DNA of 64,000 nt from Bacteroidota bacterium (GTDB taxonomy: Bacteria; Bacteroidota; Bacteroidia; Bacteroidales; TTA-H9), in NCBI GenBank assembly GCA_003250395.1, contig QKGM01000012.1, positions 62,001-126,000 on the forward strand, in the 5' to 3' direction. The notes below the pieces were generated by a model, which had not been told where the DNA came from, did no database searches, and saw only the letters and a list, made by a program, of their open reading frames with translations. Numbering within the stretch: the first letter of the stretch is position 1; the number at the start of each line of letters is the position of its first letter. The translations under genes and the position numbers were made by a program. Below are positions 27,353 through 36,634 of the stretch, piece after piece.

Positions 27353-27393
27353 TGAACAATGTTATGTATTCTGAACAATGTTCAATATATTTG
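27353..27393 (+). promoter_or_regulatory. TetR promoter with tandem operator half-palindromes
   Basis: TGAACAATGTTCA (27372-27384) is a perfect 6-1-6 palindrome, and an incomplete copy, TGAACAATGTT, sits 19 bases upstream (27353-27363). TATATTTG (27386-27393) fits the -7 consensus and directly abuts the palindrome. Binding there would block the promoter, as expected for TetR autoregulation. Confidence 0.6.
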
Positions 27394-27411
27394 CACCGTT
27401 AAAATTTAGTC

Positions 27412-28002
27412 ATGGAAAAGAAACAGATACAGGAGCAACGGATGCGTGGCTACTTCATCGAGGCAACCAAGAACATCCTTCGTTCTGAAGGGGTTCAGGG
27501 GATCAGTGTACGCAGGATTGCCGACGAGGCCGGGTATTCCTTTGCTACCCTTTACAACTATTTTCGCGATGTAAGGCAACTTATATTCATTTGTGTGGGC
27601 GATTTTCAGGAGGAATGCCGCGCCCGGATTGCACAGCAGGCCGCTACCATCCCCCCGGGCAAAGAACATCTTAAAACGGTCCTGAAGGGCTACCTTGAAT
27701 ACTTTACCGAGTATCCCGGCATCTTCCAGTTGTTCTTCATCGAAAAACTGACTGATATCAGCACCAGCCGCGACACTGCCGACAGGATATATGGTTTCCT
27801 CGACACCCTGTGTGATGCCGACTGGCAGTATCTTATCGATCAGGGAGACCTTACCCCTGAACTGGTTGCCCTCAGGAGGCAAATGGCCAATAACCTGACC
27901 GCCGGATTGCTCCTTTTCTACCTGCACCGACTCTCACCGGGCGACTGGCCAACGTTTGTCAATCAGGCCGCCCTTCAGATCGATACCCTGCTCATCGGGT
28001 AG
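27412..28002 (+). CDS. TetR/AcrR-family transcriptional regulator
   Basis: A 196-residue regulator. The N-terminal helix-turn-helix is clear: GYFIEATKNILRSEGVQGISVRRIADEAGYSFATLYNYF (roughly residues 11-49). The C-terminal ligand-binding domain is helical and not diagnostic. Its start lies 18 bases after a -7 element overlapped by a palindromic operator, so it probably represses itself. The gene upstream on the same strand is an acyl-CoA dehydrogenase, hence a fatty-acyl-CoA-responsive role is possible but only inferred. Confidence 0.87.
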   Translation: MEKKQIQEQRMRGYFIEATKNILRSEGVQGISVRRIADEAGYSFATLYNYFRDVRQLIFICVGDFQEECRARIAQQAATIPPGKEHLKTVLKGYLEYFTEYPGIFQLFFIEKLTDISTSRDTADRIYGFLDTLCDADWQYLIDQGDLTPELVALRRQMANNLTAGLLLFYLHRLSPGDWPTFVNQAALQIDTLLIG

Positions 28003-28086
28003 CTGGTGAAGTGGAATAAACTGAACAGCAGGAAATGGTAAGTCTGGTAAATACTGCTAACGATAATCAGCTAAAAACGTGTCGTT

Positions 28087-28446
28087 ATGAAGACTAAAAA
28101 GGAGTTGAAGGCCATCTATAAAGAGATGAAGTTCAGGATTGGGGTATTCCAGATCAGGAATAAAGTCAACGGTAAAATATACGTGGAAGGGAGCCTTGAT
28201 CTGGTTTCGATATGGAACAGGCATAAATTCCAGTTAAAGATGGGTGTTCATCCTGTCGAAGCGCTTCAACACGACTGGAATGTACTGGGCGAAGAGAATT
28301 TCGCTTACGAAATCCTCAGCGAGATCAAACAGGATGATACCGGAAATGTAGATTATCAAAAGGAGGTCAGGCTGCTCGAACAGATGTATATCGACGAGTT
28401 GCAGCCGTTTGATGAAAAGGGCTACAACAGGAGAGGCCGCAGGTAA
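28087..28446 (+). CDS. Degenerate GIY-YIG nuclease family protein
   Basis: A 119-residue protein of the GIY-YIG-like type common in Bacteroidota (GVFQIRNKVNGKIYVEGS, then IWNRHKFQL and LQHDWNVLGEENFAYEILSEI). The GIY triplet is GVF and YIG is YVE, so the first catalytic Tyr is absent. The conserved Arg/His stretch (NRHKF) and the final Glu (LLEQMYI) remain. Nuclease activity is therefore doubtful. The product is cytoplasmic, with no signal or membrane segment. It follows the TetR gene by 84 bases and may be cotranscribed. Confidence 0.72.
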   Translation: MKTKKELKAIYKEMKFRIGVFQIRNKVNGKIYVEGSLDLVSIWNRHKFQLKMGVHPVEALQHDWNVLGEENFAYEILSEIKQDDTGNVDYQKEVRLLEQMYIDELQPFDEKGYNRRGRR

Positions 28447-29119
28447 TCAGGCGCGCCTACAACCTAAGGCAATGCCCTGTATCAACAGGCATGGAAAACA
28501 CCAGAACCGGTGTTACGTATCCCTGGGTTGCCCCGCTGCAGGAGTAGCCCGATCAGGCTCATGCCGGTGTAATGAAATAATGGTGAAATCTACGGGAAGA
28601 GGACAACGGTCAACAGTGGTCTGGCCAGGAGCCTGAAAAGGGAGAAAGTAAGCCATAGCTAAAACTGTGCCATAAATATTTTATATTCATTTTTCCTACA
28701 TATATATTATGTGCCATATATATAATAAACATAGGCTTTTCATAAGAAAAACCCGAATTTGCCCCGAATTTGGTATGAATTTGGGGTGAATCAGTAAGGA
28801 AATGGCGCTATAAATTACATGTAATCAGCAGGTTAAAAATGGTTGTTATGTGACAAATTTCACAGAAAAAATATTGAAAAAAGTTGAAAACAGCCAGGTC
28901 GGGAGGATGATTTTAGTGTAAATGCGTACGCATATTTTGGAAAACGGTTCTATTATTTGGAAAGATTGGAATTGGGGGCATTTTTAAAAAAAGTTGATTG
29001 GCCCCAATTCTGCACAGGCTGGTAAAGAGTTAATTCCAAACAATTTCTGACTACAGCATAATTGTGATGGTGAATAAAAGTTTACTTTTGTGACAGCAAC
29101 CAGATTATAATTCGTTATT
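28447..29119. other. Long intergenic region at the left edge of the AT-rich island
   Basis: About 670 bases with no supported protein gene. Base composition drops sharply to AT-rich from about 28640. It contains a perfect 12-bp palindrome ATGCGTACGCAT (28922-28933) and an inverted repeat GAATTGGGG / CCCCAATTC (28969-28977 and 29002-29010) around a 24-base AT-rich loop. The 75-codon ORF starting at 28409 overlaps the GIY-YIG gene out of frame and is rejected. Confidence 0.5.
29062..29090 (+). promoter_or_regulatory. Candidate promoter of the 120-residue ORF
   Basis: TTG (29062-29064), an 18-base spacer and TACTTTTG (29083-29090) fit the Bacteroidota -33/-7 pattern, 29 bases before the ATG at 29120. 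Confidence 0.45.
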
Positions 29120-29482
29120 ATGAGAATGTGTCACCCTATGACTCCTCTTTCTCCTGATCTCACGATAAATAGTGTTGATATGCCATGCAATGAATCTGCC
29201 AGTGTAGTTCCTTCACTGTCCGGAGTGGGAAGAGTGAACGAAAATGGTACGGGCGAAGGGGTGAAGTATTTTTCTTTTACTTGTGAAAGGACAGAACTGG
29301 ATAACAGTCTGGCGTACATTCGGGATTTGCTACAGTGCAATCAATGCAGTGAGGCAACATTGAATTCTTTAAAAGAAGTATTGATTGCGGAAAGAATCCT
29401 GTCTAAAGTTGATGATATACGTCCAATTTGGGAGTATAACAGTAACTTTGTGAATATATATACTAGTTACCAACAAGCTTAA
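29120..29482 (+). CDS. Hypothetical protein, 120 residues
   Basis: Not recognised. It is a soluble protein without signal peptide or membrane helix. The first half is rich in Ser, Pro and Asn and looks disordered. The second half (about 50-120, ELDNSLAYIRDLLQCNQCSE) is predicted helical and has a CxxC pair. A plausible promoter precedes it, which is the main support that it is real. It lies at the left margin of the AT-rich island, just before the first inverted repeat, so it may be a truncated mobile-element or phage-type gene. Confidence 0.45.
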   Translation: MRMCHPMTPLSPDLTINSVDMPCNESASVVPSLSGVGRVNENGTGEGVKYFSFTCERTELDNSLAYIRDLLQCNQCSEATLNSLKEVLIAERILSKVDDIRPIWEYNSNFVNIYTSYQQA

Positions 29483-29555
29483 AAAAAGAAATAACAGTGC
29501 AAACTTGATGGAATTTTTGTTTTGCCAACCCGCAATAAAATAATAGCCACCGCGC

Positions 29556-29618
29556 ATTGCACACATTGTCAAGCCACACGAGCCGATGCTCAGACCAAAG
29601 CTTGCCAAAGAGTGCAAT
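29556..29618. repeat. Imperfect inverted repeat A, left of the defence operon
   Basis: Arms ATTGCACACATTGTCAAGC (29556-29574) and GCTTGCCAAAGAGTGCAAT (29600-29618) pair at 16 of 19 positions. The 25-base spacer contains its own GAGC/GCTC hairpin. The layout resembles the folded strand of integron attC sites, but canonical R boxes were not found. It shares the core ACACATTGnCAAG with repeat B. Confidence 0.65.
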
Positions 29619-29657
29619 TTATTCCGACACACAACCGAGATAACGAAATAACCTTTT

Positions 29658-29679
29658 TATATTTGGACAAATTGTTCAA
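29658..29679 (+). promoter_or_regulatory. Promoter and putative XRE operator of the defence operon
   Basis: TATATTTG (29658-29665) fits the -7 consensus. Overlapping it is the near-palindrome TTGGACAA-A-TTGTTCAA (29663-29679), with one mismatched pair in eight. It lies 15 bases before the XRE start codon. Binding of the XRE protein here would repress the whole operon. Confidence 0.55.
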
Positions 29680-29694
29680 AACTGATTATTCAAA

Positions 29695-29973
29695 ATGAAT
29701 ACATTTGGAGAATATATACGAGAGCTTAGAGAAGCAAAAGGATTGCCTTTAAGAAAAGTTTCAGCAGAATTGGATGTTGATACTTCTATCCTTAGTAAAA
29801 TTGAAAGGAATGAGAGGAATGCAACAGTTGAAATGATACCTGTTTTGGCTGACGTACTTGATACGCCTGAAAAAGAATTCCAAATAAGATTCTTAAAGTT
29901 TTGCATTATCAGAGATTACGGCAATTTGACTCATTTAAAAGATGGGTTACAAGAGATCATTAAAGAATTATGA
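29695..29973 (+). CDS. XRE-family helix-turn-helix regulator of the Hma-like operon
   Basis: A 92-residue protein with a Cro/C1-type helix-turn-helix (IRELREAKGLPLRKVSAELDVDTSILSKIERNER, about 9-43). A short helical C-terminal segment probably mediates dimerisation. It overlaps the helicase gene by four bases (ATGA), so the two are translationally coupled. A palindrome over the promoter suggests autoregulation and control of the restriction-like genes, as is common when a methylase must precede the toxic activities. Confidence 0.85.
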   Translation: MNTFGEYIRELREAKGLPLRKVSAELDVDTSILSKIERNERNATVEMIPVLADVLDTPEKEFQIRFLKFCIIRDYGNLTHLKDGLQEIIKEL

Positions 29974-32900
29974 GTACTAAGTTTTTTACAAATACAGACG
30001 ACAACACTGTTTTTCAAAAATTCAAAGGGATTTTTGAGAACATGAAAGACATTTATGCTTTTCATGCAGTTGTCGGATATTTTCGTTCATCAGGTTATTT
30101 TGCGCTACAGGATTATCTAAAAGAAATTAAGGATATAAAAATTTTGGTCGGCATTAATGTCGATGAAATGTTTGCTGAAGCCCAACGAAAAGGATTGCTT
30201 TATTTTGGCGATGAAGAAAAAACCAAAGATGAGTTTCTGAGGTGGTTTGTACAAGATTTAAAAGAAGCCAAATATTCAGCAAAAGTTGAAGAAGGAATTT
30301 TTGATTTCATACAAGATTTAATTGATAGCAGAATTGAAGTTCGGGCTCATAACTCAAAAGCTATTCATGCTAAATTTTATTTATTTCTTCCCGAAAATCA
30401 TTCAGAACATTCAGACGGTTGGGTAATTATGGGGTCTTCAAATCTGACAGAAGCAGGTTTGGGAATTAAAAAATCACCAAACTATGAACTAAATATTGCG
30501 CTTAAAGACTACGATGATGTTGAATTCACAAAGACTGAATTTATAAAGCTGTGGGAGAAGTCAACTCCAATTTTACCAGCAGACATACAAGAATACAAAA
30601 AGAAAACTCATATTGGACAGACTTTTACGCCATTTGAAATATATCTGAAACTACTGATTGAATATTTTGGGAAAAATATTGATTACGACCCTGATACCGT
30701 TGGAGACTTACCAAAATCATTCAAAAAACTTAGTTATCAGATTGATGCTGTAAACCAGGGATTTCAGATGCTAATGGAGCATAATGGATTCTTCCTTTCC
30801 GATGTAGTAGGTTTAGGTAAAACTGTTGTTGGTTCTATGATTGCCAAAAGGTTTATTGTGGCAAATGGTTCTTTAAACACGAAAATATTAATTGTTTATC
30901 CACCTGCCCTAGAACGAAACTGGAAAAGTACATTTAGAACATTTGGAATTGATAAACATACAAAGTTTATAACTAATGGTCGTCTTGAAAGAATTCTGAA
31001 AGAAGAGGATTTGAATTATTGGGCTAAGGAAGATTACGATTTAGTAATTGTTGATGAAGCTCATAAATACAGAAACCATACTTCGCAAAGTTTTGAAAAT
31101 TTGCAGAGAATCTGCAAAGCACCTCGAAATGGTGAAGGTTTGGTTCCAGGTGCGAACAAGAAAATCATTCTCATTTCCGCAACTCCATTAAATAACAGAC
31201 CTCAAGATTTATATTACCAGTTGTTGTTATTTCAGGATGCTCGAAGAAGCACGCTTCCTGTAACGAATCTGCAATCTTTCTTTGGGCCAATCATTCGTGA
31301 GTATCGTGAAATAATGAAAGAGGATGAACCTCAGATTGAAAGAATCAGAGAATTGTATGACACAATCCGAGAGAAAGTTATTTCCCAAATTACAGTTCGT
31401 AGAACAAGGCGAGATTTAAAAGGCTATCCCCAATACATTGATGATTTAAAAGACCAAGGAATTGTATTTCCTGAAATTGCACCGTTAAAAGCTGTTCAAT
31501 ACGATTTGGATTCCAAGCTGAGCAAGCTATTCTATAAAACAATATTTTACCTTACAGACACAGACAAAGTCAACTATTTCAGATATCAGGCAATTGCTTA
31601 TTTGAACGAAGATTTACGAGACACCTATTACGACCAAGCGGTTTTGGTTTCTAAATCTTTGGCAGGAATCATGAAAACCTTAATGGTTAAACGACTTGAA
31701 AGTAGTTTCCATTCTTTCAAAATCACTTTAAACAATTTGCTGATTTCAACAGAAAGAATGATTCAAATGTTTGCGGATGATAAAGTTCTAATTGCCCCTG
31801 ACTTGAATATTAATAAACTGATTGAAAAAGGGTTCTCGATGGAAGAAATTGAGGACTTAATAATGGAATTGAATACTGAAAACCCAAAGAATAATATTTT
31901 CACTGCAAAAGATTTCGAAGAGGAATTTTTAAAAGGATTGACACACGACCGAGACTTGTTAAAAGAATTATTCGAAGAATGGCAAAAAGTTCAGTCCGAC
32001 CCTAAGTTGGACAAATTGTTTGACGCTTTAGAAAATGAATTATTCGACAAAGCAAAAAACCCCACAGGACAGTTAATAATTTTTACGGAAAGCAACGATA
32101 CTGCTGAATATTTAGCTGAAAAGCTTGATAACTATAAAAATAAAGGCGTTTTAAAAATTTCATCGGAAAACAGGAAAAAGATATTTGAAGTTATTCAGCA
32201 AAACTTTGATGCAAATTACGATGGAAAACGCAAGGATGATTATCATATCCTAATTACAACCGATGTTTTAGCCGAAGGTGTCAACTTGCACAGGGCAAAT
32301 GTTTTGGTGAATTACGATACTCCTTGGAATGCAACCAGATTAATGCAGAGAACTGGTCGTATTAATCGAATAGGTAGTATAGCTGGCGTAATTTACAATT
32401 ACAACTTTTACCCTTCGCAACACGGTGATGAGGAAATTCATTTATATAAAAATGCTTTAATAAAACTGCAAGGTTTTCATACCGCATTTGGTGAAGATGC
32501 TCAGGTATTTACACATGAAGAACTTGTTGAGCAGTTTGAACTTTTTAAAGAAGGTATGCCTGATGATGAAGACAAACGTCTTCAATATTTGAGGTTTATC
32601 AGAGAATTTAAAGACCTAAATCCTAGAGAATTTAAACGGATTAAAAATTTCCCATTGAAAGCACGAACTGCAAGAAAAAATAGTTTGCTTGAAAATGAAA
32701 ATATCAAAGATTCAACTTTGGTATTCCTTAAATCGCCATACAAAATGGAGTTTTACCATATTGGAAAAGACAAGAAAGTTTCATCACTTACTTTTTTAGA
32801 AGCTGCTGAAATATTTATAGCTGAACCTAAAGAATTGGGGCATGAAATTCCGTCTGTTCACTATGAACATGTACAAAAAGCTTTAGATGAGTTCGATAAT

Positions 32901-33269
32901 GACTTTTTAGGCTCATCGACAGAGGTTGTAACAACAACCGATAAAGCTGATGCAATTTCGGCACAGGCAAAAAAATTCCTTAGGGATTTTAAAGGAATTA
33001 CAAGAAATAATGAGGTTAAAAAAGCATGTGAGGCAATGATGGATTTGATTGATAAAGGTACTTACACACCACTACCAAACGAAATTCGCAAACTGAAAAA
33101 GCAACTCGATAAAAAAACAGTCACTTACGGACAAGCAGATAACTTAATTGTTGGAATTGCGAAAAAATTTGACGCAATAGATGACGAGCAAGAGTCAACA
33201 ACTTACAGAACGGAAATTGGAGCAAATATAACCCCAGAGATAGTTATTACTGAAACATTTACATCATAA
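29970..33269 (+). CDS. PLD-domain SNF2-type helicase (Hma-like defence operon)
   Basis: A 1099-residue protein. The N-terminal phospholipase D-like domain has one HxK motif (His133, Lys135) and GSSN (155-158), consistent with a nuclease. Next is an SF2/SNF2 helicase: Walker A GLGKT (281-285), DEAH (362-365), SATPLNN, and C-terminal motifs LITTDVLAEGVNLHRA and QRTGRINRIGS. The C-terminal 250 residues are unassigned. Such enzymes translocate on DNA with ATP. The gene starts inside the XRE gene (ATGA) and ends in TAATG with the methylase. Together with the methylase and ATPase it fits the helicase component of Hma-type systems. Confidence 0.85.
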   Translation: MSTKFFTNTDDNTVFQKFKGIFENMKDIYAFHAVVGYFRSSGYFALQDYLKEIKDIKILVGINVDEMFAEAQRKGLLYFGDEEKTKDEFLRWFVQDLKEAKYSAKVEEGIFDFIQDLIDSRIEVRAHNSKAIHAKFYLFLPENHSEHSDGWVIMGSSNLTEAGLGIKKSPNYELNIALKDYDDVEFTKTEFIKLWEKSTPILPADIQEYKKKTHIGQTFTPFEIYLKLLIEYFGKNIDYDPDTVGDLPKSFKKLSYQIDAVNQGFQMLMEHNGFFLSDVVGLGKTVVGSMIAKRFIVANGSLNTKILIVYPPALERNWKSTFRTFGIDKHTKFITNGRLERILKEEDLNYWAKEDYDLVIVDEAHKYRNHTSQSFENLQRICKAPRNGEGLVPGANKKIILISATPLNNRPQDLYYQLLLFQDARRSTLPVTNLQSFFGPIIREYREIMKEDEPQIERIRELYDTIREKVISQITVRRTRRDLKGYPQYIDDLKDQGIVFPEIAPLKAVQYDLDSKLSKLFYKTIFYLTDTDKVNYFRYQAIAYLNEDLRDTYYDQAVLVSKSLAGIMKTLMVKRLESSFHSFKITLNNLLISTERMIQMFADDKVLIAPDLNINKLIEKGFSMEEIEDLIMELNTENPKNNIFTAKDFEEEFLKGLTHDRDLLKELFEEWQKVQSDPKLDKLFDALENELFDKAKNPTGQLIIFTESNDTAEYLAEKLDNYKNKGVLKISSENRKKIFEVIQQNFDANYDGKRKDDYHILITTDVLAEGVNLHRANVLVNYDTPWNATRLMQRTGRINRIGSIAGVIYNYNFYPSQHGDEEIHLYKNALIKLQGFHTAFGEDAQVFTHEELVEQFELFKEGMPDDEDKRLQYLRFIREFKDLNPREFKRIKNFPLKARTARKNSLLENENIKDSTLVFLKSPYKMEFYHIGKDKKVSSLTFLEAAEIFIAEPKELGHEIPSVHYEHVQKALDEFDNDFLGSSTEVVTTTDKADAISAQAKKFLRDFKGITRNNEVKKACEAMMDLIDKGTYTPLPNEIRKLKKQLDKKTVTYGQADNLIVGIAKKFDAIDDEQESTTYRTEIGANITPEIVITETFTS

Positions 33270-36200
33270 TGGAAAAGACAAAACTCAATAAAATATTTTT
33301 AAAAGCTTTTGATTTAAAAGAGTGGCTTGTTGTTTTAAAGGATGTTTTTGGGGCAAAACAATTGCTAACCCAGCCAAAACATATTTTACTGAACAACAAC
33401 GATAGGGCAAAATCAGCAACCGAGATTGGTAGTTTCGCCACTTCAGACGACCGTATTATTGGTTTGTATCACGTAGTAGTAAATGATGATGTTTGGTTGG
33501 AAAGAAACAAAGTTGGGTTACGTGAACTTTTACGAAATATTTATCGCTACGATGTTGATGGTGCTCTTGTTGTTTTTGAACAAGGCGATAAATGGCGTTT
33601 GTCATTCATATCTGAGATTAAGGTGTTAAATGATGAAGGCGAAGTTGTAGAACAAGCCACAGAACCCAAACGCTATACTTATTTGTTGGGGGTTGATGAA
33701 AAAGTTAAAACACCATCGGAACGCTTATCGAAACTTGCTGGTAAAACTTTAGCACTTAACGACATCTTAAATGCCTTTAGTGTTGAAGCATTAAACGAAG
33801 AATTTTACAAAATCATTTCGGAATATTTTTATCAATTGGTCGGTGGTACTGTTGGTTCAGGTAAATCTGCCAAATCATACGAACCAAAACTGAAATTGCC
33901 TATACCTATTGAAAACCATCAAACATATCAGGAATTTGTTGTTCGTTTAATTGGTCGGACTATTTTCTGTTGGTTTTTGAAAATGAAAAAATCTGATGAT
34001 GGGATTTCGCTTGTACCTGAAGGTTTATTGTCTTCCGAAGCTGTAAAGAATAATAAGGGATACTATCATACTGTTTTGGAACGCCTGTTTTTTCAAACAT
34101 TAAATACCAAAATGAATGAGAGAGTGGATGGACTGCCCGTTGGTTGTGAAAAAATTCCTTTTTTGAATGGTGGTTTGTTTGAACCTAATTCGGATGATTA
34201 TTACAAACCAAACCGTATAACAGGAATATCTGAAAACCTGAATACTCTCAAAATTGAAGATAACTGGTTTTTCGAACTTTTCACTGAACTGGAAAAATAC
34301 AACTTCACCATTGATGAAAACTCAGTAACCGATGTTGAAGTAAGTGTTGACCCTGAAATGCTTGGGCGTATTTTTGAAAATCTTTTGGCTGAAATTGACC
34401 CCGATAGTGGTGAAACAGCCCGTAAAGCAACAGGTAGTTTTTATACGCCCCGCGAAATTGTTGATTATATGGCAACGGAAAGCCTTGTGCAGTACATTCA
34501 TAATAAAACCTCAATTTCTCCTGATAAGATTCGCCCTGTGTTTAAGATGACAGAGGAACCAGACCCAACTTTCACAAAAACTGAATTGGAGGGTATTTTG
34601 GATGCACTTGACAAAGCAAAAATACTTGACCCTGCTTGTGGTTCGGGGGCTTTCCCAATGGGTGTTTTGCAAAAGATTGTTCAAGCATTACAGAAATTGG
34701 ATGCCAATGCCGATTGGTGGAAGAAACGACAAGTTGAACGTATTTCAAATCCGATTGTACGCAAGGCGTTAAAAGAAAAACTGGACTCATCGGGTGTAGA
34801 GTACGCTCGTAAAATTGGTGTTATACAAAACTCATTATATGGTGTGGATATTCAGCCTATTGCAGCTGAAATATCTAAACTTCGTTGTTTCTTGACTTTA
34901 ATTGTGGACGAAAACATTGACGAAACCAAACCCAACAGAGGCATTGAACCATTACCCAACCTTGAGTTTAAATTTGTAACTGCCGATACATTGCAAAAAC
35001 TACCAGAGGAAAAGAACCTTGGTGGTTTATTTAACAGCAATGACGATTTAGCTCAACTGGCTTCAATCAGACAAGATTATCTACAAAGCTACGGCGAACA
35101 AAAAACTGAACTTAAGACACAATTTAAAGCTACACAAGATAAAATTGCAAAACAGCAACTGGGTTTTGGTACAGCTTTAGACGTAAATAGCCGTGCTTGG
35201 TTGATTAGTACTTGGAATCCTTTTTCGCATGATAAAGCCGATTGGTTTGAGCCTCAATGGATGTTTGGAATTGAGAACTTTGATGTTGTAATTGGAAATC
35301 CCCCATATGGAACATCAGTAAAAGATGAATACAGAATTAAAGTCACCAATGCTTTGGGTAAAGTGCCTGATTTTGAGATATATTATTATTTTATAAATAA
35401 AGCATATCAGTTACTATCTAAAAAAGGTATTATTTCATACATAATTCCTAATACGTTTTTATTTAACACATATGCAAAACATTATAGAATTAAATTGCTA
35501 GAAAATTGGAATTTATTAGAAGTGCTCGATTGTACAAATTTCCCAATTTTCAATAATGCAGTAGTAAGAAACACAATAAATACATGGCAGAAAGGGAATT
35601 CAGAAATTATTGGATATCGAAATACAAAAAGAAAGAATTGTTTCAAGGAGTTAATACAAGCTAAAAAAGAAATTATTTCAATAAAAGATATTAAGAAATT
35701 TAATGAAAACTGGGGCTTAGCATTTTCACTTGAAAAATCAAAATTTACTGCAATTAATAAAATTAGGAACTCATCTGTTATACTAGAGAAATATTTTCCA
35801 GAAATATCACAAGGTTTAATAGCTTACGATAAATACAGAGGGCAATCAGCAGATATTATAAAATCAAGAGCATATCATTATACAGAGAAAATTAAAGATG
35901 ATTTAAAACCGTGGTTAAAGGGTGGTGATGTATCTCGCTACATGGTAAAATGGAATGAGCTTCATTATATTGATTACTGTGATGATATTGCAAATCCAAG
36001 AAATCCAAAATATTTTGTAGGTGAAAGAATTTTAGTTAGAGAAATTACAAACCCATCTATTTATGCAGGGTACACAGAAGAGGAGCTTTATAATGACCCA
36101 GGTATTATAATTATTAAAGGGAATGATACATATTCAATTAAATCAGTTTTAGCGATTTTAAATTCTAAATTGGCTAGCTTCTTCCACTTTAATTCTTCTC

Positions 36201-36634
36201 CCAAAGCAACTAAAGGTGCATTTCCGAAAATTTTAGTTCAAGATGTAAAAAACTTTCCATTAGCACCAAAATTCAATCAAAGCTCATTGGAAATATTAGT
36301 TGACTTCATATTGTTTTTGAAATCTACATCAAATAACCAAATAAATCCACTTGTTTCTAACTTTTATTTTATTGAACTTTTAGATAATGTGATAGATGCA
36401 ATGGTAATGGAGCTATATTTTGAAGAAGATTTTAAAAAGACCGGAATTGAATTTATAAAATATGCAGAACGTGATTTTGAGAGCATTGAGGGAAAACCAG
36501 AGCCTGAAAAAATTGAAATAATAAATAAGGCCTACCAAAAGTTAAATGAGAAAGATAACGAGATACGGAATAACCTTAAGCTTATGGATATAAAACTGGC
36601 TGATATTGTATTACCTATAAAATCGGCTAAGTAA
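33269..36634 (+). CDS. Eco57I-like N6-adenine DNA methyltransferase (Hma-like defence operon)
   Basis: A 1121-residue class I SAM-dependent methylase. SAM motif I is LDPACGSGAF (Asp454) and the catalytic adenine motif is NPPY (677-680). The C-terminal third (about 860-1060, with ARGGDVSRY-like LKGGDVSRY and NSKLASFF) looks like a TaqI-type target-recognition domain. The N-terminal 430 residues have no visible restriction endonuclease motif. It should methylate adenine to mark self DNA. Its reading frame overlaps the helicase stop and the ATPase start by one base each (TAATG twice), indicating tight coupling. Length resembles BREX PglX, but no other BREX gene is present. Confidence 0.87.
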   Translation: MEKTKLNKIFLKAFDLKEWLVVLKDVFGAKQLLTQPKHILLNNNDRAKSATEIGSFATSDDRIIGLYHVVVNDDVWLERNKVGLRELLRNIYRYDVDGALVVFEQGDKWRLSFISEIKVLNDEGEVVEQATEPKRYTYLLGVDEKVKTPSERLSKLAGKTLALNDILNAFSVEALNEEFYKIISEYFYQLVGGTVGSGKSAKSYEPKLKLPIPIENHQTYQEFVVRLIGRTIFCWFLKMKKSDDGISLVPEGLLSSEAVKNNKGYYHTVLERLFFQTLNTKMNERVDGLPVGCEKIPFLNGGLFEPNSDDYYKPNRITGISENLNTLKIEDNWFFELFTELEKYNFTIDENSVTDVEVSVDPEMLGRIFENLLAEIDPDSGETARKATGSFYTPREIVDYMATESLVQYIHNKTSISPDKIRPVFKMTEEPDPTFTKTELEGILDALDKAKILDPACGSGAFPMGVLQKIVQALQKLDANADWWKKRQVERISNPIVRKALKEKLDSSGVEYARKIGVIQNSLYGVDIQPIAAEISKLRCFLTLIVDENIDETKPNRGIEPLPNLEFKFVTADTLQKLPEEKNLGGLFNSNDDLAQLASIRQDYLQSYGEQKTELKTQFKATQDKIAKQQLGFGTALDVNSRAWLISTWNPFSHDKADWFEPQWMFGIENFDVVIGNPPYGTSVKDEYRIKVTNALGKVPDFEIYYYFINKAYQLLSKKGIISYIIPNTFLFNTYAKHYRIKLLENWNLLEVLDCTNFPIFNNAVVRNTINTWQKGNSEIIGYRNTKRKNCFKELIQAKKEIISIKDIKKFNENWGLAFSLEKSKFTAINKIRNSSVILEKYFPEISQGLIAYDKYRGQSADIIKSRAYHYTEKIKDDLKPWLKGGDVSRYMVKWNELHYIDYCDDIANPRNPKYFVGERILVREITNPSIYAGYTEEELYNDPGIIIIKGNDTYSIKSVLAILNSKLASFFHFNSSPKATKGAFPKILVQDVKNFPLAPKFNQSSLEILVDFILFLKSTSNNQINPLVSNFYFIELLDNVIDAMVMELYFEEDFKKTGIEFIKYAERDFESIEGKPEPEKIEIINKAYQKLNEKDNEIRNNLKLMDIKLADIVLPIKSAK

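Noticed and set aside
28447-28640. 75-codon ORF and short stems just after the GIY-YIG gene
   Set aside because: The ORF overlaps the GIY-YIG frame, its composition is random-like, and the stems are too weak to call.
29500-29640. Canonical integron attC at repeat A
   Set aside because: RYYYAAC and GTTRRRY boxes are absent, so only an attC-like fold is claimed.
33842-33868. Walker A-like GTVGSGKS in the N-terminal half of the adenine methylase
   Set aside because: No Walker B or other NTPase motif accompanies it, and the surrounding sequence is the usual linker of such methylases; treated as a chance match.
33269-36634. BREX PglX identity for the methylase
   Set aside because: No PglZ, BrxC or BrxL-type gene is adjacent, and helicase and ATPase neighbours fit Hma better.
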